DNA of 6,427 nucleotides from JBHIDJ01 sp046760105 (GCA_046760105.1 JBHIDJ010000165.1:1-6427); one strand, 5' to 3'; positions 1-5,872 are shown, counted from the stretch's first letter. The notes: a model not told the origin generated them from the sequence alone. A program made the numbers and translations.

Positions 1-1
1 A

Positions 2-67
2 CCATCGATAGGGCATGTCATGGAAAACGGAAACGTCTTCGGATTTCGGTACTTGAAAAGCTCATGA
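2..67 (+). CDS. possible 3' end of an upstream gene (partial)
   Basis: A frame open from the left edge ends at a TGA at 65-67. It reads protein-like at its end (VMENGNVFGFRYLKSS). A second frame is open from base 1 to a TAG at 115-117 and carries the family 1 repeat peptide, so the sequence alone cannot say which frame, if either, is the tail of a real gene. The ATG of the repeat peptide (64-66) overlaps this TGA in an ATGA arrangement. No function can be assigned. Confidence 0.2.
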   Translation, partial: PSIGHVMENGNVFGFRYLKSS

Positions 68-102
68 AAGTGAAACAACTTTGGGGCAGATTCCAACGCA
101 AA
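56..102 (+). repeat. family 1 repeat, copy 1 (5' part only)
   Basis: Matches the first ~40 bases of the copies at 3139, 5834 and 6281. The shared core is ATGAAA, then TTGG, then AGATTCCAA. In the ATG frame at 64 it reads MKVKQLWGRFQRKCRQE followed by a stop at 115-117, five bases before the start of the metallo-hydrolase gene. This is the most diverged of the four copies and lacks the 3' half seen at 3178-3230 and 6320-6374. Confidence 0.5.
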
Positions 103-121
103 TGTCGACAGGAATAGCGGC

Positions 122-910
122 ATGACGATCCGGTTGGCCGATCGGTGGTTTCAGCGCAAGCGCATCGACGACGACATTACCCTCTTGTGGGAGCCATACG
201 TGGACCGGCTTGGGCGCTGTAACATTTGGCACGTACGCGGCCGAGACCGCGACCTGCTGATCGACTCTGGCATGGGCATCTGCAGTTTACGTGAGGCTGC
301 GGGGGATTTGTTTGAGAAGCAAGTCATCGCATTCGCTACCCATACCCACTATGATCACGTAGGCGGAATGCACGAGTTTGACATTCGTGTCGTGCATCGC
401 AAGGAAGCCGATCTGCTGGCTAATCCTGAGCACGATCGCTCGCTGCGCGTCGCCGACATGAGTGAAGAATTCCGCAACTATCTTGCCGAGGTCGGCTATC
501 CGCTGCGCAATGAGTTACTGATTACAGCCTTTCCCCACGAGGGCTACGACCCGGACACGTGGGCGACTGAGCCGGCAGCACCGACGTGGATTGTTGGGGA
601 GGGCGACGTAATCGACCTCGGTGACCGAGTGTTTGAAGTACTGCACATGCCGGGGCATTCCCCCGGCAGCAGCGGTCTGTGGGAAGCGAAGACGGGCACG
701 CTGTTTTCGGGCGACGCCATCTACGACGGGCCACTACTAGACCGGTTGCCCGAATCGAACATTTCGCACTATGTAGAGACGATGCACCGTCTCCGGGCGT
801 TATCCGTCACGGTTGTCCATGCCGGCCATGATCCGAGTTTCGGCCGCCAGCGATTGGTCGAAATCGCGGAGCGATTTATTGAGAACGGTGGCTTCGTCCC
901 CTCAGTTTAA
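122..910 (+). CDS. MBL-fold metallo-hydrolase
   Basis: A 262-residue protein of the metallo-beta-lactamase superfamily, a group of mostly zinc-dependent hydrolases. The signature HTHYDHVGG lies at residues 74-82 (ligands H74, H76, D78, H79). Further ligands are H179 in MPGHSPGSSG, D198 in FSGDAIYDG and H236 in VVHAGHD, so the two-metal site looks complete. A conserved Asp (D48 in LIDSG) sits on the strand before the motif, as is usual. Length fits a stand-alone MBL domain. No signal peptide is visible, so it is likely cytoplasmic. The ATG at 122 has an AGGA at 110-113, eight bases upstream. The order of motifs resembles glyoxalase-II-type or lactonase-type members, but the substrate cannot be read from sequence. 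Local GC is high (37 of 60 bases in 181-240). The deacetylase-family gene follows after 108 bases on the same strand. Confidence 0.93.
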   Translation: MTIRLADRWFQRKRIDDDITLLWEPYVDRLGRCNIWHVRGRDRDLLIDSGMGICSLREAAGDLFEKQVIAFATHTHYDHVGGMHEFDIRVVHRKEADLLANPEHDRSLRVADMSEEFRNYLAEVGYPLRNELLITAFPHEGYDPDTWATEPAAPTWIVGEGDVIDLGDRVFEVLHMPGHSPGSSGLWEAKTGTLFSGDAIYDGPLLDRLPESNISHYVETMHRLRALSVTVVHAGHDPSFGRQRLVEIAERFIENGGFVPSV

Positions 911-1018
911 CAAGGACGCATCAACGGGAAGGGTCGAAAAGGGGGGAAAAGGAGTCGGCAGTCTTTTCCGATGGCTAAAGGCGTCGGGTTCACACGTCGC
1001 TTTTCAAGGTGCGAATCG

Positions 1019-2056
1019 ATGAGGGCCGTCCGCAGTCTACGCCCATCGTGGTTTTTCTCATTGCCGCTCGCGGTGACGGTAGCGCTAACTACCGAGTCAT
1101 CCACGCGAGCAGAGCCGGGCGCAACTGGGCTCGTGTATCACCCGGATTATCTCTTGCACAACGCGGGACCGAGACACCCCGAACGACCGGAACGATTGAA
1201 AGCCTTGATGGCGCACCTTGAGGACATGGGGCTCCTCACTCGGCTTATATCGATCGAACCGCGGACCGCGGCCGATCACTGGATCACGCAGGTTCACTCG
1301 CAAGGCTACCTGGATGAGCTCGGCGAGGCGGTGCGCAATGCACCGACTCAGCTCGATCCCGATACCCGCGTGTCATCGGAAAGTCTACGGGTTGCAAAGC
1401 TCGCGACCGGCGGCGTACTTGCAGCCATCGACGCCGTCATGGCGGGGCGGATACAAAATGCCTTTGTCGCGGCCCGGCCGCCGGGGCACCATGCGCTCCG
1501 CGATCGGGCGATGGGCTTCTGCCTCATCAATCATGTGGCCGTGGCTGTCCGCTATGTGCGCAAAAGGTACAATATCGAACGGGTGTTAATCGTCGATTGG
1601 GATGTGCATCACGGTAACGGCACCCAGGCAATCTTTTACGAAGATCCAGGCGTGCTCTATTTCAGTACGCATCAGTACCCCTTTTATCCAGGCACAGGCC
1701 AGGTGTCGGAGACCGGCGCGGGCGAAGGCCTAAACACGACCATCAATGTACCGCTGCGCGCAGGGGCTGGCGACGAAGAGGTCATACGCGCCTTTGAAGA
1801 ACGACTCCTGCCGGTTGCCGACACTTTTGCACCCCACTTCGTACTCATCTCGGCCGGGTTTGACGCCCACCGCGACGACCCGCTCGCCCACCTGGTGGTT
1901 ACAGAGCGCGGCTACCGAAAAATTACTGAACTGGTGATGACGATCGCTGAACGACATGCAAATGGTCGCGTCGTCTCTGTGCTCGAAGGCGGGTACAACC
2001 TCGATGCCTTATCGCGCTCGGTGGAAGCGCACGTGCGGGCCCTCGCCGGGCTCTAA
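1019..2056 (+). CDS. histone deacetylase/acetylpolyamine amidohydrolase family protein, probably exported
   Basis: A 345-residue member of the arginase/deacetylase fold (class II-type HDAC, AcuC, AphA relatives), which remove acyl groups from acetyl-lysine or acetylpolyamines using zinc. From the start at 1019 the key residues are all present: HPERPERL at 53-60, RPPGHHA with the catalytic His pair H157/H158, DWDVHHGNG with zinc ligands D195 and H197, SAGFDAH with zinc ligand D282, and LEGGYN with the transition-state Tyr Y326. The first ~31 residues look like a signal peptide: Arg-rich start, hydrophobic core WFFSLPLAVTVAL, and a possible cleavage after TRA before EPG. An ATG at 971 is also in frame, but it has no suitable ribosome site and would bury the signal. 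The ATG at 1019 has AAGG at 1006-1009, nine bases upstream. Family assignment is firm; substrate and periplasmic location are inferred. Confidence 0.93.
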   Translation: MRAVRSLRPSWFFSLPLAVTVALTTESSTRAEPGATGLVYHPDYLLHNAGPRHPERPERLKALMAHLEDMGLLTRLISIEPRTAADHWITQVHSQGYLDELGEAVRNAPTQLDPDTRVSSESLRVAKLATGGVLAAIDAVMAGRIQNAFVAARPPGHHALRDRAMGFCLINHVAVAVRYVRKRYNIERVLIVDWDVHHGNGTQAIFYEDPGVLYFSTHQYPFYPGTGQVSETGAGEGLNTTINVPLRAGAGDEEVIRAFEERLLPVADTFAPHFVLISAGFDAHRDDPLAHLVVTERGYRKITELVMTIAERHANGRVVSVLEGGYNLDALSRSVEAHVRALAGL

Positions 2057-2186
2057 CCGCTCAGCAGCGCCGCTGGCAATCAGAGAAGCGCTGACAAGAA
2101 CGAATACCAAGGCGGTAAGTTCGGGAGTGTTGCAGTGTCGAGCAACAAATAACAAGAGCTTTCAATGAAAATTCAGAGGATGGTTT

Positions 2187-2966
2187 ATGGAATACAGACG
2201 CCCCCAATATAACTTCTCCGGCAAGGCAGTACTGGTTACCGGCGGTACATCCGGAATGGGTCAAGCGATAGCGGAAAGTTTTGCAGCCAGTGGTGCCAAT
2301 GTGGTTATTACCGGACGAAATGTTGAGCGTGGAAACGCGGTATGCACCAGCATGGCAACCTACGGCAATATTGCAAAGTTTAAGGCTGGAAATGTTACCG
2401 ACAGTGGTTTCTGTGATGAATTAGTCGATTATGCGGCGCAGACGTTGGGTCAGTTGGACATTGTCGTTAACTCCGCGGGCATTATTTACCACGGTACCGT
2501 GGAAGAGACCACCGATGAGCAGTGGCTGGACACCTTCAATGTCAATGTAAACAGTATGTTTTACATATGCCGTGCCGCGATTCCGATACTGCGCAAAAAC
2601 GGTGGGGTAATTATCAATATCGCTTCGGATGCAGGACTGACCGGCAGTCGCCATCTCGTCGCGTACTGCGCTAGTAAGGGAGCGGTCATTCAGATGTCTC
2701 GTGCAATGGCAGTGGATCACGCGCGCGATCAGATACGCATAGTCGCACTCTGTCCAGGAGATGTTGATACACCCATGTTGCGTGGTGAATTTGTACAGCG
2801 CGGTAGAGACGTAGACACCGGGCTTAGAGAATCGGCGGAGGGTGTGCCTCTGAATCGTGTGTGCTCACCCGAAGAAGTGGCGGATCTGGCCTTATTCGCC
2901 GCATCAGATTCGGCGCGTTTTATGACCGGATTTCCCTTGGTCCTCGATGGAGGCAGCCGTGCCTGA
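2187..2966 (+). CDS. SDR-family NAD(P)-dependent oxidoreductase
   Basis: A 259-residue classical short-chain dehydrogenase/reductase, about the standard length. The Rossmann motif TGGTSGMGQ is at 18-26, a TGRN at 42-45 follows the second strand (Arg there often goes with NADP preference), NSAG at 95-98 is the usual NNAG variant, and N120 is near the expected tetrad Asn. Catalytic S147 lies in INIASDAG, with Y160 and K164 in YCASKGA. The PGDVDTP segment at 190-196 and VLDGG at 252-256 are typical of the FabG-like branch. It should reduce a carbonyl or oxidise an alcohol in the cytoplasm; the substrate is unknown. The start is well supported by AGAGGA at 2175-2180, six bases before the ATG. Its base composition is lower in GC than the two genes before it, and a family 2 repeat begins 30 bases after its stop. 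Confidence 0.94.
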   Translation: MEYRRPQYNFSGKAVLVTGGTSGMGQAIAESFAASGANVVITGRNVERGNAVCTSMATYGNIAKFKAGNVTDSGFCDELVDYAAQTLGQLDIVVNSAGIIYHGTVEETTDEQWLDTFNVNVNSMFYICRAAIPILRKNGGVIINIASDAGLTGSRHLVAYCASKGAVIQMSRAMAVDHARDQIRIVALCPGDVDTPMLRGEFVQRGRDVDTGLRESAEGVPLNRVCSPEEVADLALFAASDSARFMTGFPLVLDGGSRA

Positions 2967-2996
2967 TATTGTTCAGAACTGTTTCTAGTGGAGACA

Positions 2997-3067
2997 TAGG
3001 GTCAGGTTTTGAATCGTGAATGTGAGGCGGTGCGCGTCGTTGTGGCTCTACCCCTTTATATCCAATA
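2997..3067 (+). repeat. family 2 direct repeat, copy 1
   Basis: Two conserved blocks are shared with 4054-4110. Block one (2997-3028, starting TAGGGTCAGG) matches 4054-4085 at 26 of 32 bases. Block two (3044-3067, starting GGCTCTACC) matches 4087-4110 at 18 of 24. This copy has about 15 extra bases between the blocks. The motif GGGTCAGGT followed by TTGAAT resembles extragenic sequences I associate with REP-type elements and their Y1 transposases in many bacteria, but that is from memory and no transposase is present here. Confidence 0.6.
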
Positions 3068-3068
3068 C

Positions 3069-3095
3069 GGCTGCTTCGCAACCCAGGCATTTTTT
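3069..3095 (+). terminator. weak hairpin plus T-run downstream of the SDR gene
   Basis: A short imperfect stem (3069-3083, GGCTGC, loop TTC, GCAACC with one mismatch) is followed six bases later by a run of six T (3090-3095). It could act as a Rho-independent terminator for the left-hand genes. The stem is short and the gap before the T-run is longer than usual. The hairpin tip also resembles those of REP-like extragenic elements, so it may be repeat structure instead. Confidence 0.25.
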
Positions 3096-3097
3096 CG

Positions 3098-3125
3098 CGG
3101 CTAACGGCTAACGATTAACGACTCA
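3098..3125 (+). repeat. degenerate 7-base tandem repeat
   Basis: Four consecutive heptamers read CGGCTAA, CGGCTAA, CGATTAA, CGACTCA, with a partial fifth (CGAAC). The period of seven is clear for the first three units and fades after that. It lies between family 2 copy 1 and family 1 copy 2. Confidence 0.5.
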
Positions 3126-3134
3126 CGAACATGG

Positions 3135-3230
3135 GTGCATGAAAATGAGCCAACATTGGAGTACATTCCAATGTAACCGCTCGCGGCAATTAAAAACTGC
3201 TCGAGCGGTATATTTACATAGTAGGCGAAC
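3135..3230 (+). repeat. family 1 repeat, copy 2 (long form)
   Basis: The ATG-led core at 3139-3177 matches 5834-5872 and 6281-6319. The following stretch to 3230 aligns with 6320-6374 (shared elements: GCGGCA, TTAA, a GAGC-GTATA block, and TAG followed by TA or GC). The core translates to MKMSQHWSTFQCN. The tail holds a perfect 7-base inverted repeat, CCGCTCG (3177-3183) and CGAGCGG (3202-3208), with an 18-base loop. The repeat ends immediately before the ribosome binding site of the small membrane protein gene at 3248. Confidence 0.6.
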
Positions 3231-3247
3231 GAGGAGGAAGCCAACAG

Positions 3248-3529
3248 ATGATTCGTATAACATGGAACATTGGTCGAGTAGCCCTCATCGTTTTTTGCGG
3301 TTGGCTACTTCTTCATGCTTCCGAAGAGCGGGCCAGGGCTGCACGCATGACTTCTATGATCGTCGCCGAGCTGAAATCCCCAGACGAACACATGATTTCT
3401 GAGCGGCTGCGCTTCGTCACAGACTTACTCAACAAGGGAACCGATCCGCAGATTTTCTCAAGTGCCGCTCTTGTTCTATTGGCTTTGGTTCCCTATGCAA
3501 GAAGAAAAACGAACACCGAACCAAAGTAG
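3248..3529 (+). CDS. small hypothetical membrane protein
   Basis: A 93-residue protein I do not recognise. It has an N-terminal hydrophobic segment (about 8-24, ending CGWLLLHAS), an Arg- and Glu-rich middle (26-63) that looks helical and soluble, and a second hydrophobic stretch at 69-84 (IFSSAALVLLALVPYA) followed by a basic tail. Two membrane passes, or a signal anchor plus a C-terminal anchor, are likely. The start is supported by a strong AGGAGG at 3232-3237, ten bases before the ATG. That site lies at the end of family 1 repeat copy 2. An alternative frame beginning inside the repeat at 3139 runs to 3402 over this gene, but its content past the repeat looks like shadow. The real coding status is likely but unproven. 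Confidence 0.6.
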   Translation: MIRITWNIGRVALIVFCGWLLLHASEERARAARMTSMIVAELKSPDEHMISERLRFVTDLLNKGTDPQIFSSAALVLLALVPYARRKTNTEPK

Positions 3530-3594
3530 CGGGACGTAGGGATCAAAGGCTTAAGGGACGCAACTCTTTTTACGGCGTGTGTTCGCCAGAACGG

Positions 3595-4056
3595 ATGAAC
3601 CTCGACCTTCGAACACTTCTCCCGCAACTGCTCCCTGACGCAATTGCGTGGGCAGAGCTTCAGGCGAAACATGTTGCCGACGTAGGACGGAACCTTGACA
3701 GTGGCGAACTTGATCTAGCCCGGGCCGTAGGGGTGCAACACCCAGAGCTGATCCGGGTCAAGTTGGTCGATCAGCTTCCGCTTCCCGAAGAGCCGACGTT
3801 GAGACAAGCTGCGCTACAAACTGGGCTACTTGGGCCGGGAATGGTTGGGCTAACCCTTGGATATAGCATCTTTATTGTACAAGGCTACGACACAGCGCGC
3901 CTCCTATCACACGAGTGTCGTCACGTCTATCAGCACGAGGTTTTCGGCTCTATTGCCAAGTTTCTTCCCGTCTACCTAGATCAGATCGTGAACGTTGGAT
4001 ATCGCGACGCCCCCTTGGAGCAAGACGCGCGAGCACATGAACGCGAAGAGATGTAG
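3595..4056 (+). CDS. small putative zinc-metallopeptidase-like protein (HExxH)
   Basis: A 153-residue protein from the ATG at 3595 (or 159 from a GTG at 3577; neither has a good ribosome site). The notable motif is SHECRHVYQHE at 105-115, which fits HExxH: H106 and H110 as zinc ligands and E107 as general base. A downstream acidic cluster, PLEQDA at 140-145, could supply a third ligand, as in gluzincin-like families where an E is found 20-40 residues later. Before the motif is a hydrophobic stretch (about 77-97). This HExRH-VxQHE then PLExDA layout is like small peptidase-like domains of the DUF4157 type, but I cannot assign it to a family by sight. The C-terminus ends on a TAG that is also the first three bases of family 2 repeat copy 2, so the native end may have been lost. 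Activity is not shown. Confidence 0.7.
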   Translation: MNLDLRTLLPQLLPDAIAWAELQAKHVADVGRNLDSGELDLARAVGVQHPELIRVKLVDQLPLPEEPTLRQAALQTGLLGPGMVGLTLGYSIFIVQGYDTARLLSHECRHVYQHEVFGSIAKFLPVYLDQIVNVGYRDAPLEQDARAHEREEM

Positions 4057-4110
4057 GGCCAGGTCTGGAATGGTGAATTCGAGGCTGGCTATACCACTTC
4101 GTATTGAATA
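4054..4110 (+). repeat. family 2 direct repeat, copy 2
   Basis: Partner of 2997-3067 in the same orientation. Block one is 4054-4085 and block two 4087-4110, nearly adjacent here where copy 1 has about 15 extra bases between them. Its first three bases form the stop codon of the HExxH gene. With copy 1 it brackets about 1 kb holding the small membrane protein and HExxH genes. Confidence 0.6.
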
Positions 4111-4116
4111 TCGTCT

Positions 4117-4131
4117 GTAGATAAAATCTAC
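4117..4131. promoter_or_regulatory. perfect inverted repeat upstream of the cupin gene
   Basis: GTAGAT (4117-4122), spacer AAA, ATCTAC (4126-4131) ends 26 bases before the cupin start. It could be a small operator or a hairpin in the 5' leader. There is no T-run after it, so it is not an obvious terminator. The short length makes chance occurrence possible. Confidence 0.3.
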
Positions 4132-4157
4132 CCGTGTAGGAAATAGGAGAGTTGAGA

Positions 4158-4529
4158 ATGAGCGCTGAATCAGCATATTCCATCAACACCGACGTCAAGT
4201 TTAACCCTCTTGAGCTGATCGATATCGGAAAATTACACGAGCAGTGTGAGGAAGATTGGTTCAATCAAACGTTGTGTCAAGTTAATGACTGTGTAGTAAG
4301 ACTCGGTGTTGTAAAAGGCGAATTTCATTGGCACAAACATGAGGAAGAAGATGAGTTTTTCTACGTTGTTAACGGTAAATTCTTAATCGATTTGGAAGAC
4401 CGAACGGTAGAGCTGGTTCCCCAGCAAGGATTCACGGTGCCAAAAGGTGTGCTTCATAGAACAAGAGCCGCTGAACGGACGGTCATCCTCATGATCGAAG
4501 GAAGCACCGTTGTCCCAACAGGAGATTGA
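4158..4529 (+). CDS. single-domain cupin protein
   Basis: A 123-residue small cupin. Motif 1 is HWHKHEEEDEFFYVVNG, with H59, H61 and E66 in HxH-x4-E and G73 after the usual six residues. Motif 2 is VPKGVLH at 94-100, with H100 as the fourth metal ligand in PxGxxH. The four-ligand mononuclear metal site is therefore complete. Small cupins of this kind include isomerases, dioxygenases and sugar- or ligand-binding proteins; the function here is not decidable. The ATG at 4158 has AGGAGA at 4145-4150, seven bases upstream. A TTG at 4152 also is in frame but is poorly placed. The gene is AT-rich compared with its surroundings: 20 G+C in the 60 bases 4321-4380. That suggests a different origin from the enzyme genes at the left. 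Confidence 0.9.
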   Translation: MSAESAYSINTDVKFNPLELIDIGKLHEQCEEDWFNQTLCQVNDCVVRLGVVKGEFHWHKHEEEDEFFYVVNGKFLIDLEDRTVELVPQQGFTVPKGVLHRTRAAERTVILMIEGSTVVPTGD

Positions 4530-4534
4530 AGTAG

Positions 4535-4746
4535 GTCAAAAGGCGGGCTAACCACCTTGATGCATGGGTGGAAACCACTGGGATCGAAAAGCCTGGGGAG
4601 AGTCTGAGCATCGAACGCGCACTCGGGTTGGCTGGACCAACTTATCGAGGACGCATGGAGCTCAACTACGTTAAGCCTTCCGCCGAGGTTCTATCGAGGC
4701 ATTTCGAGGCTTTAGGGCTCACGGGGAAGTTCTGGACGGTGAGATA
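4535..4746 (+). pseudogene. probable decayed coding remnant
   Basis: An open frame with no good start, flanked by a TAG at 4532-4534 and ending at the TAG 4744-4746. Its ~70 codons read like real protein, for example IEKPGESLSIERALGLAGP and, further on, KPSAEVLSRHFEALGLTGK. The only ATG in frame is at 4655 (30 residues, GAGGA three bases upstream, too close); a GTG at 4568 lacks a ribosome site. I do not recognise the family. A hairpin, CCACC (4552-4556) with GGTGG (4567-4571), lies in its first part with no T-run. It is best read as the 3' end of a gene whose 5' part was lost, though a short real gene or chance is possible. Confidence 0.3.
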
Positions 4747-5023
4747 GAAGCGAGAACAAACACAAATCAAGGGGACAAATCTTGCGTTTTCAGCAAACCC
4801 CTCCGTTGCCTTGAGGCGGGCAGCGACGGTAGAATTTCCCCAGGTAGTAAAGTGGAGCGCCGAAAGGGCTGCAAAGCTCATCGGTTGATCCTCCGCTCTG
4901 CCGAGGGCATTCCCAGGCCCAAGTATTGCCAGGGAAGATGCTCACGGTCCCGCAAGCGTTTTAAACCCGCATCCGTGGCCGTGGCCAGGCGCTATCGCTG
5001 CTGTTGGAAGTCGAGGCGCACAG
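4747..5023. other. intergenic stretch without a convincing gene
   Basis: The 277 bases before the small membrane gene hold little I can support. At 4771-4783 the sequence GGGGACAAATCTTG resembles the first 13 bases of the family 2 repeat (GGGTCAGGTTTTG) and may be a remnant of that type. A long frame opens at a GTG at 4852 and runs into the membrane protein, but its translation up to 5200 is Cys- and Arg-rich and looks like a shadow. Confidence 0.4.
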
Positions 5024-5215
5024 ATGTTCTGGCTGACGGTTACCGCATTCGCTGCTTTCGTTCCCTGGGTCTTATCGCCTGCTCTTGCGAGCGACTTCCG
5101 GGCGACACTCGCCACGCTCACTGCCGGTTGCCTGTTGCTTGCGCTCTCTGGACGCCGTACCCGAGGCCGGCGTGCGCGGACCGATGCACGTGTGAGGAAA
5201 TGGTTGCGAGCCTGA
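5024..5215 (+). CDS. small hypothetical membrane protein
   Basis: A 63-residue protein with two hydrophobic stretches: about 2-22 (FWLTVTAFAAFVPWVLSPAL) and about 27-42 (ATLATLTAGCLLLALSG). A very basic tail follows (about 43-63, many Arg), as expected for a cytoplasmic C-terminus under the positive-inside rule. The ATG at 5024 has GAGG at 5013-5016, seven bases upstream. The next membrane protein starts 14 bases after its stop (or overlaps it by 16 bases if the earlier ATG at 5200 is used), so the two look like one operon and perhaps one complex. I do not recognise the family. The ordered hydrophobic and basic pattern favours a real gene over chance. Confidence 0.5.
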   Translation: MFWLTVTAFAAFVPWVLSPALASDFRATLATLTAGCLLLALSGRRTRGRRARTDARVRKWLRA

Positions 5216-5229
5216 CTTTGGTTACAAGC

Positions 5230-5820
5230 ATGTTCGAGCTACTGAGACTTTACTTTAAGTTTGTTTTCCTCTCCGTCGGTAAGAGATGGTGGCTGCAGTG
5301 GATTCTAGGGGTTTCGTTCATTGTGGTTGTCTTAGGCCTGATACCAATCTTACGTGAGGGCGCCGATCCCCTTATGCCATTTGGCGTCTCAGTGCTCGAT
5401 CTAGCCTATGGGGCAGCCCTGTGTGTTCTGTTTTTGGGCTTTGCGTTTGTTCTCGTGTCTGTTATTGGCATCCCTTTATTCCGCTATAATGGAGTCTGCC
5501 TCATACTTTTGGGGATCGGGGTATTGGGGTATCAGGTCTATGGGTTCGTAAGACTCGGCGAGTGGCAGCCTTTCTCGATCCGTGACTTCACAGACGCGTT
5601 ATTCCTTACATGGAGTCTCGACCAGCCAACAGGTTGGGCAAAAGCGATCTTAAAGGAATTCCTGGAAGAGACGGCGCTATCGTTGTTTTTCATTGCTTGC
5701 GGTATGGTATGGCACTTCGCCGCAAAGAAGATCCTTGATAACGAGTTACGGGATCTTAAGGAGGCCGAGAGCGAAGGATTGGCACCTTTTGGCGAGGCAA
5801 AAAAACCGAAAGGGGTTTGA
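5230..5820 (+). CDS. hypothetical four-helix membrane protein
   Basis: A 196-residue integral membrane protein of unknown function. Hydrophobic segments lie at about 22-41, 58-80, 88-106 and 148-166, with a charged, Glu/Lys-rich C-terminal tail (167-196) probably in the cytoplasm. The start is uncertain: the ATG at 5200 has a GAGG only two bases away, which is too close; the ATG at 5230 has no strong site but begins with a plausible MFELLRLYF and could be reached by coupling from the upstream gene. A much longer frame back to 4852 is rejected, since that part is not protein-like. No catalytic motif is visible. Downstream, family 1 repeat copy 3 begins seven bases after the stop. Confidence 0.75.
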   Translation: MFELLRLYFKFVFLSVGKRWWLQWILGVSFIVVVLGLIPILREGADPLMPFGVSVLDLAYGAALCVLFLGFAFVLVSVIGIPLFRYNGVCLILLGIGVLGYQVYGFVRLGEWQPFSIRDFTDALFLTWSLDQPTGWAKAILKEFLEETALSLFFIACGMVWHFAAKKILDNELRDLKEAESEGLAPFGEAKKPKGV

Positions 5821-5826
5821 CCCTGT

Positions 5827-5872
5827 CTAAGCCATGAAAATAAACGAGCATTGGTGTAGATTCCAATATAAC
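5827..5872 (+). repeat. family 1 repeat, copy 3
   Basis: Starts with CTAAGC, then the ATG-led core at 5834-5872, which matches copy 2 and copy 4. The shared lead CTAAGC with copy 4 shows the repeat begins upstream of the ATG. The ATG frame reads MKINEHWCRFQYN and continues to a TAA at 5939-5941. The bases after 5872 align only weakly with the 3' halves of copies 2 and 4. Confidence 0.55.

Noticed and set aside
971..1018. Start of the deacetylase gene at the earlier ATG
   Set aside because: It has no ribosome site at a usable distance and would add 16 residues in front of a clear signal peptide.
2065..2093. Terminator after the deacetylase gene
   Set aside because: CAGCGC and GCGCTG can pair across a 17-base loop, but there is no T-run and the loop is long.
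3139..3402. An 87-residue protein starting inside repeat copy 2
   Set aside because: After the repeat the frame overlaps the better supported 93-residue gene, and its residues there (many Arg, Ser, His) look like an out-of-frame reading.
4815..4935. A cyclic-di-GMP-I riboswitch before the small membrane gene
   Set aside because: The GAAA loop followed by GCAAAGC and CGG recalls the family, but the conserved AGGGCAAACC-type segment before the loop is missing and the third stem does not form well by eye.
4852..5199. A long N-terminal extension of the four-helix membrane protein
   Set aside because: The translation is rich in Cys and Arg with no domain-like segments, while another frame here encodes a better small membrane protein with a good ribosome site.
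5817..5833. An inverted copy of the family 2 repeat after the membrane protein
   Set aside because: Only GGGTCA on the other strand is shared; the match is too short to mean anything.
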